Notes under the pieces: model-generated | What the model was told of the DNA's origin: nothing | The model's input: only the letters and a program-made list of their open reading frames with translations | The model's database searches: none | NCBI GenBank assembly: GCA_964578485.1 | Contig: CAZODA010000054.1 | Span: 1-18,626, forward strand | DNA length: 18,626 nt | Direction: 5' to 3' | DNA from: CAZODA01 sp964578485 | GTDB taxonomy: Bacteria > Bacteroidota > Bacteroidia > Bacteroidales > Marinilabiliaceae | Made by a program: the position numbers and the translations under genes | Part shown: positions 15,564 to 18,626 of the stretch, in pieces | Numbering within the stretch: position 1 is the stretch's first letter | Layout of the letters: each line of letters begins with the position of its first letter

Positions 15564-16259
15564 AATGTCATTAATTAAATTAATATATTATTTTAGTAAT
15601 TAAATAACTATAAAGTTACATTCATTCTTTTATTTTTTTTTCCAAAAAAGAGAAAAAATATATAAAATAAAAAAAAACAATGGTTTTTGATGGTAATTAA
15701 CACTCTACCATAGCAGAAACGACCTCCTTCACCTCTATACAAACATAAACTATTTTATTGATATTTTTGTTTGCCAAAAATCAGGAAAAACAAATTTTAA
15801 GGATAAGGCTTATATCGTTTATGTGATAACAAATTTCATAATTTGTGTTTTTCCCCTTGAATAACTTTATGAAAATAGAACTTAACAAGTCTTATATGCC
15901 TTGTTAATAAGTGCATACAACTATCTTTTATAATTTATGCCTAAAGTATTTTAAGTTTATATTATTCTATGCTTTTTAAAAATTTATGTTTATTAAAATA
16001 CAAAAAGATTAACATTATAATAACATCTATCTGTGTTAGTTTTCTGTTTTTACTGCAAAATTATTTTTTTATTATTAAAAAAAATAATATTTATTTTTCA
16101 GTAGTTCATTAAATATGGATAAAAATTTTGTTCATTAATTTCTTTTTTCTATCTGTAATAAATTACAAAATTAATTCTATACCTTAGCCCTATTATTACA
16201 GTATAGCTTTTTTAAAGCAATAAGTTTTATTAGATATTAATAAATAAATTTTTAGGAAA
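15564..16259. other. 696-bp AT-rich gap between xerD and aroQ
   Basis: No gene is evident. The stretch is very AT-rich with several short inverted repeats: ACAAATT/AATTTGT around TCAT (15829-15846) followed by GTTTTT; TTAACAAG/CTTGTTAA around a 10-nt loop (15882-15907); TGTAAT-AA-ATTACA (16154-16167); and GCTTT/AAAGC (16206-16218). A plus-strand TATTTTTG (15762-15769) matches the -7 consensus but has no partner -33 element. The region must contain promoters for both divergent genes. It could also hold a small RNA or a binding region, but I cannot show this. Confidence 0.6.
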
Positions 16260-16682
16260 ATGAGATTATTTATAATTAACGGACCAAATTTAAACTTGGT
16301 AGGAGTAAGGGAGCCTGATGTATATGGAAGTCAAACTCTTGATAGTTATTTCAAGAAACTTGAAGCTTGGTATCCCGATATTAAATTCACTTTTTTTCAG
16401 TCTAACAGTGAAGGGGCTATAATAGACTGTCTTCAGCAGACTGAAAAAGAGGCGGATGGGGTAATACTTAATGCCGGTGGATATACACACACATCGGTAG
16501 CTGTCGCAGATGCTATATCAGCTATTTCAACTCCGGTAATTGAAGTTCATCTTTCCAATGTTCATAAGCGCGAATCTTTTAGGCATCATTCATTTTTGTC
16601 GCCTGTTGTTGAGGGCGTTATTTCTGGCTTTGGCCTTGATTCCTATCGTCTTGCAGTTGAAGCCTATTTAAAAAAACCTTAG
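16260..16682 (+). CDS. aroQ: Type II 3-dehydroquinate dehydratase
   Basis: Dehydrates 3-dehydroquinate to 3-dehydroshikimate, third step of the shikimate pathway. The 140 residues are the usual length for this dodecameric flavodoxin-like enzyme. GPNLN (8-12), Arg17 and the catalytic Tyr22 (EPDVYG) form the lid and active site; QSNSEG (47-52), NAGGYTHTS (71-79) and EVHLSN (95-100) are conserved, and the catalytic His is His102 in VHKRE, followed by the substrate-binding Arg108. pyk follows after 35 bp on the same strand, so the two probably form an operon. Confidence 0.97.
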   Translation: MRLFIINGPNLNLVGVREPDVYGSQTLDSYFKKLEAWYPDIKFTFFQSNSEGAIIDCLQQTEKEADGVILNAGGYTHTSVAVADAISAISTPVIEVHLSNVHKRESFRHHSFLSPVVEGVISGFGLDSYRLAVEAYLKKP

Positions 16683-16717
16683 TTAATTTTCTGTTTTAGC
16701 ATTAATATATTTTTTCA

Positions 16718-18148
16718 ATGAATAAGTTTACTAAGATCGTTGCAACTATTTCTGACAAAAGATGTGAAGTTGAATTTATTAAAGCATTACATGAAGTTGG
16801 TATGAATGCCGTTAGACTCAATACTGCACATTTAGATTTTGAAGGTTTAAATAAAATCATAAATAATGTTCGTAAAGTTTCTGATGAGATCGCAATATTA
16901 ATTGATACCAAGGGTCCGGAAATCAGAACTACTATATGTGATGGTATAATAAGTCTTAAAACAGGTAATACTATATGGTTGCGTGGTGAGCCTGATAAAA
17001 AGTCAACAAGTGAATGCATTAATGTATCATATCCACGTATAGCTGAAGATGTTGCAGTTGGCAGTCATATTTTGATTGATGATGGTGAGATAGATTTAAT
17101 TGTTAAAGAATCGGATGGCAGCGCTTTACTTTGTGAGATTATAAATAATGGTCAGTTAGGGAGCCGCAAAAGTGTGAATGTTCCCGGAGTTAGAATTAAT
17201 CTGCCCTCTTTAACCGAAAGAGACCTTGATTATATTGATTATGCGATAGATAATAAAATAGATTTTATTGCTCATTCTTTTGTCAGGAACGCTCAAGACG
17301 TCTTAGAAATACAAAAAATTTTAAATAAAAAAGAAAGCACGGCAAAGATTATAGCAAAAATTGAAAACCAGGAAGGAGTAGAGAATATAGATGAAATTTT
17401 AGAGAATGTTTATGGTGTTATGGTTGCAAGGGGAGATCTTGGAATTGAAATTCCACAAGAAAAAATTCCTTTAGTACAACGCCAGCTTATCCGTAAATGT
17501 GTTGAATCAAAGAAGCCGGTAATAGTGGCCACCCAAATGCTCCATAGCATGATCTCTAGTCCACGCCCCACACGCGCAGAAGTTACAGATGTTGCAAATG
17601 CAATTTATTACCGTACTGATGCTTTGATGTTGAGCGGTGAAACGGCTTATGGCGATTATCCGGTAGAATCGGTAAAAACCATGTCCCAAATTGCCGCTGA
17701 AGTTGAAGCTGCCAAAGATTCAAGAAATGATATCCCGGTTGATTTGGTAAAACATGATATAACTGCCTATTTATGCGATACAGCAGTTAAAGCATCAAAG
17801 GAATTACCTATAAAAGCTGTTATTAATGACAGCCTTACAGGAAAAACAGCCCGATATTTGGCTGCCTTCAGAGGAACTATGCCGGTTGTGGCACTTTGTT
17901 ACAGTAAACGTGTAGCTCGTCAGCTGGCATTATCTTATGGAGTATTTCCAAGACATACAGAAACAGGTAGTTCTAAAGGTGAAATTATGCATAAAACTCT
18001 TATAAAACTTCAGGATATGAAGGTTCTTAAAAATGAAGATTTGGTGGCATACTTAGGAGGAAGCTATGGAATTGGGGGAGGTACTACATATCTTGAAATT
18101 ATTACTGTTGACGGATTGATAAAAAAAATTGATCGTTATATTGATTGA
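16718..18148 (+). CDS. pyk: Pyruvate kinase
   Basis: Transfers phosphate from phosphoenolpyruvate to ADP, the last step of glycolysis. The 476 residues fit the family. The A domain starts with TKIVATIS (5-12); DTKGPEIR (63-70) begins the B-domain hinge and keeps the Glu (Glu68) typical of K+-dependent enzymes; the catalytic lysine is Lys214 in IIAKIENQEG, with metal ligands Glu216 and Asp240 in MVARGDLGIEIP; ATQML (271-275) and SSPRPTRAEVTDVANA (280-295) are the substrate loops. The C domain is full length. The usual NFSH near Arg33 reads NTAH (35-38), replacing a serine that binds K+ in muscle pyruvate kinase. Translation from ATG 16718. Confidence 0.97.
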   Translation: MNKFTKIVATISDKRCEVEFIKALHEVGMNAVRLNTAHLDFEGLNKIINNVRKVSDEIAILIDTKGPEIRTTICDGIISLKTGNTIWLRGEPDKKSTSECINVSYPRIAEDVAVGSHILIDDGEIDLIVKESDGSALLCEIINNGQLGSRKSVNVPGVRINLPSLTERDLDYIDYAIDNKIDFIAHSFVRNAQDVLEIQKILNKKESTAKIIAKIENQEGVENIDEILENVYGVMVARGDLGIEIPQEKIPLVQRQLIRKCVESKKPVIVATQMLHSMISSPRPTRAEVTDVANAIYYRTDALMLSGETAYGDYPVESVKTMSQIAAEVEAAKDSRNDIPVDLVKHDITAYLCDTAVKASKELPIKAVINDSLTGKTARYLAAFRGTMPVVALCYSKRVARQLALSYGVFPRHTETGSSKGEIMHKTLIKLQDMKVLKNEDLVAYLGGSYGIGGGTTYLEIITVDGLIKKIDRYID

Positions 18149-18169
18149 TTTCCTGCTTAAGTTGTTGAT

Positions 18170-18210
18170 TTGCAGATAAGATGGTCTTATTGAAATGCAA
18201 TTTGTTTTTA
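18170..18210 (+). terminator. Possible terminator of aroQ–pyk
   Basis: An imperfect hairpin: outer TTGCA (18170-18174) with TGCAA (18196-18200) and inner ATAAG (18176-18180) with CTTAT (18186-18190), followed by TTTGTTTTTA. The bulge makes it weak, so this is tentative. Confidence 0.35.
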
Positions 18211-18248
18211 TCTGTTGATAAAAATTTTTACTAAAATATTTGCAGAAT

Positions 18249-18279
18249 ATTGTATAGATAAAAAAAACCATTATATTTG
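18249..18279 (+). promoter_or_regulatory. Promoter of tRNA-Asp
   Basis: TATATTTG (18272-18279) is a full match to the TAnnTTTG -7 element. ATTG (18249-18252), three of four bases of the -33 element, lies 19 nt upstream. The expected start near 18286 would leave a precursor leader of about 30 nt before the tRNA. Confidence 0.6.
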
Positions 18280-18317
18280 CATCGCCTTTAATGGAAAAGG
18301 ATATTAAAATTGTTCCC

Positions 18318-18391
18318 GGTCTGGTAGTTCAGTTGGTTAGAATGCCGGCCTGTCACGCCGGAGGTCGCGGGTTCGAGTCCCGTCCAGACCG
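18318..18391 (+). tRNA. tRNA-Asp (anticodon GTC)
   Basis: A complete 74-nt cloverleaf. Acceptor arms GGTCTGG (18318-18324) and CCAGACC (18384-18390) pair fully, with G as discriminator base. The anticodon stem is CCGGC (18345-18349) with GCCGG (18357-18361) around loop CTGTCAC, anticodon GTC at 18352-18354. The T arm GCGGG-TTCGAGT-CCCGT is standard. The 3' CCA is not encoded. GTC starts with G34, the base that queuosine replaces in tRNA-Asp, so this tRNA is an expected substrate of the pathway that the que genes in this window feed. Confidence 0.98.
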
Positions 18392-18395
18392 CAAG

Positions 18396-18429
18396 AAAAG
18401 CAGCTCTTTTTACAGTAGCTGCTTTTTTT
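18396..18429 (+). terminator. Rho-independent terminator after tRNA-Asp
   Basis: AAAAGCAGCT (18396-18405) pairs with AGCTGCTTTT (18417-18426) over an 11-nt loop, and the T run continues to 18429. It begins 5 nt after the tRNA. Confidence 0.85.
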
Positions 18430-18430
18430 G

Positions 18431-18457
18431 ATGTACCCAAAGCATCCTGCTTTGGGA
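18431..18457. repeat. Hairpin repeat, copy 1
   Basis: Starts ATGTACCC and contains 9-bp arms CCCAAAGCA and TGCTTTGGG around the loop TCC (about 18436-18456). The same 27-bp unit with one mismatch occurs exactly 100 bp downstream. The T run of the tRNA terminator lies directly before this copy, and copy 2 is likewise preceded by a T run. It resembles REP-type intergenic palindromes. Confidence 0.8.
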
Positions 18458-18530
18458 GAAGACTTGAATCCGGCTTGTGCTACGTTCCTTTTTCTTTTGT
18501 GCTCAAGCCGCACGGGCTTCTACTTTTTTA

Positions 18531-18557
18531 ATGTACCCGAAGCATCCTGCTTTGGGA
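18531..18557. repeat. Hairpin repeat, copy 2
   Basis: Identical to copy 1 except for G in place of A at the fourth arm position (CCCGAAGCA), which still pairs as G-T. Between the copies lies a further inverted repeat CGGCTTG (18471-18477) / CAAGCCG (18504-18510). The stretch 18430-18626 holds no gene that I can see. Confidence 0.8.
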
Positions 18558-18626
18558 AAAATATTAAAAGTTATTTACGTCCATTCAATATTTCGGGATC
18601 GCTCTCGCTGCAAAAAATGAGCTTTT

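Noticed and set aside
18318..18391. tRNA-Asp as an integration site of a mobile element
   Set aside because: No repeat of the tRNA 3' end and no integrase are found in the window; only short hairpin repeats follow.

Overview
The window is AT-rich chromosomal DNA from a member of the Bacteroidota, most likely Bacteroidales or a close relative. Three things point there: promoter elements of the Bacteroidetes type (TAnnTTTG at the -7 position) with no clear Shine-Dalgarno sequences; the gene order DUF1599 – DoxX-like membrane protein – tpiA next to divergent folP–cdaA, and xerD facing aroQ–pyk, both of which I recall from Bacteroidetes genomes; and A-rich sequence just before start codons. Nearly everything is core housekeeping. 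I see no phage, plasmid, CRISPR or defence island, and no strong evidence for a wholly new multi-gene system.

Layout, left to right. The left edge (1-54) holds a 14-bp tandem repeat, followed by a Crp/Fnr-family regulator (165-845, +). Convergent to it is a minus-strand deazaguanine operon, queC–queE–queF (3398-904), with a leader of about 200 nt. QueD and the GTP cyclohydrolase of this pathway are not in the window. Next on the minus strand is a very large exported protein of 1503 residues that I cannot assign (3692-8203), then prmA (8287-9135). A terminator hairpin and a 14-bp perfect palindrome separate prmA from an upstream minus-strand operon: DUF1599 protein, DoxX/MauE-like membrane protein with a thioredoxin-like domain, and tpiA.

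From 12007 the plus strand carries folP and cdaA (overlapping by 4 bp, so folate synthesis is coupled to c-di-AMP synthesis), then a TIGR01777-type nucleotide-sugar-epimerase-like protein. xerD (14664-15563, minus) is convergent with it. A 696-bp AT-rich gap with several small inverted repeats separates xerD from divergent aroQ and pyk. The right end holds tRNA-Asp(GTC) with a good promoter and terminator, then two copies of a hairpin-forming repeat exactly 100 bp apart.

Functional themes: tRNA modification (queuosine pathway), translation (PrmA, tRNA-Asp), glycolysis (TpiA, Pyk), folate and shikimate metabolism, c-di-AMP signalling, chromosome dimer resolution, and cell-envelope proteins of unknown role. 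The points most worth a second look are the unusual cysteine spacing in QueE, the 1503-residue exported protein with an embedded winged-helix-like segment, the palindrome plus hairpin immediately ahead of prmA, the AT-rich xerD/aroQ gap, and the hairpin repeat pair at the right edge.
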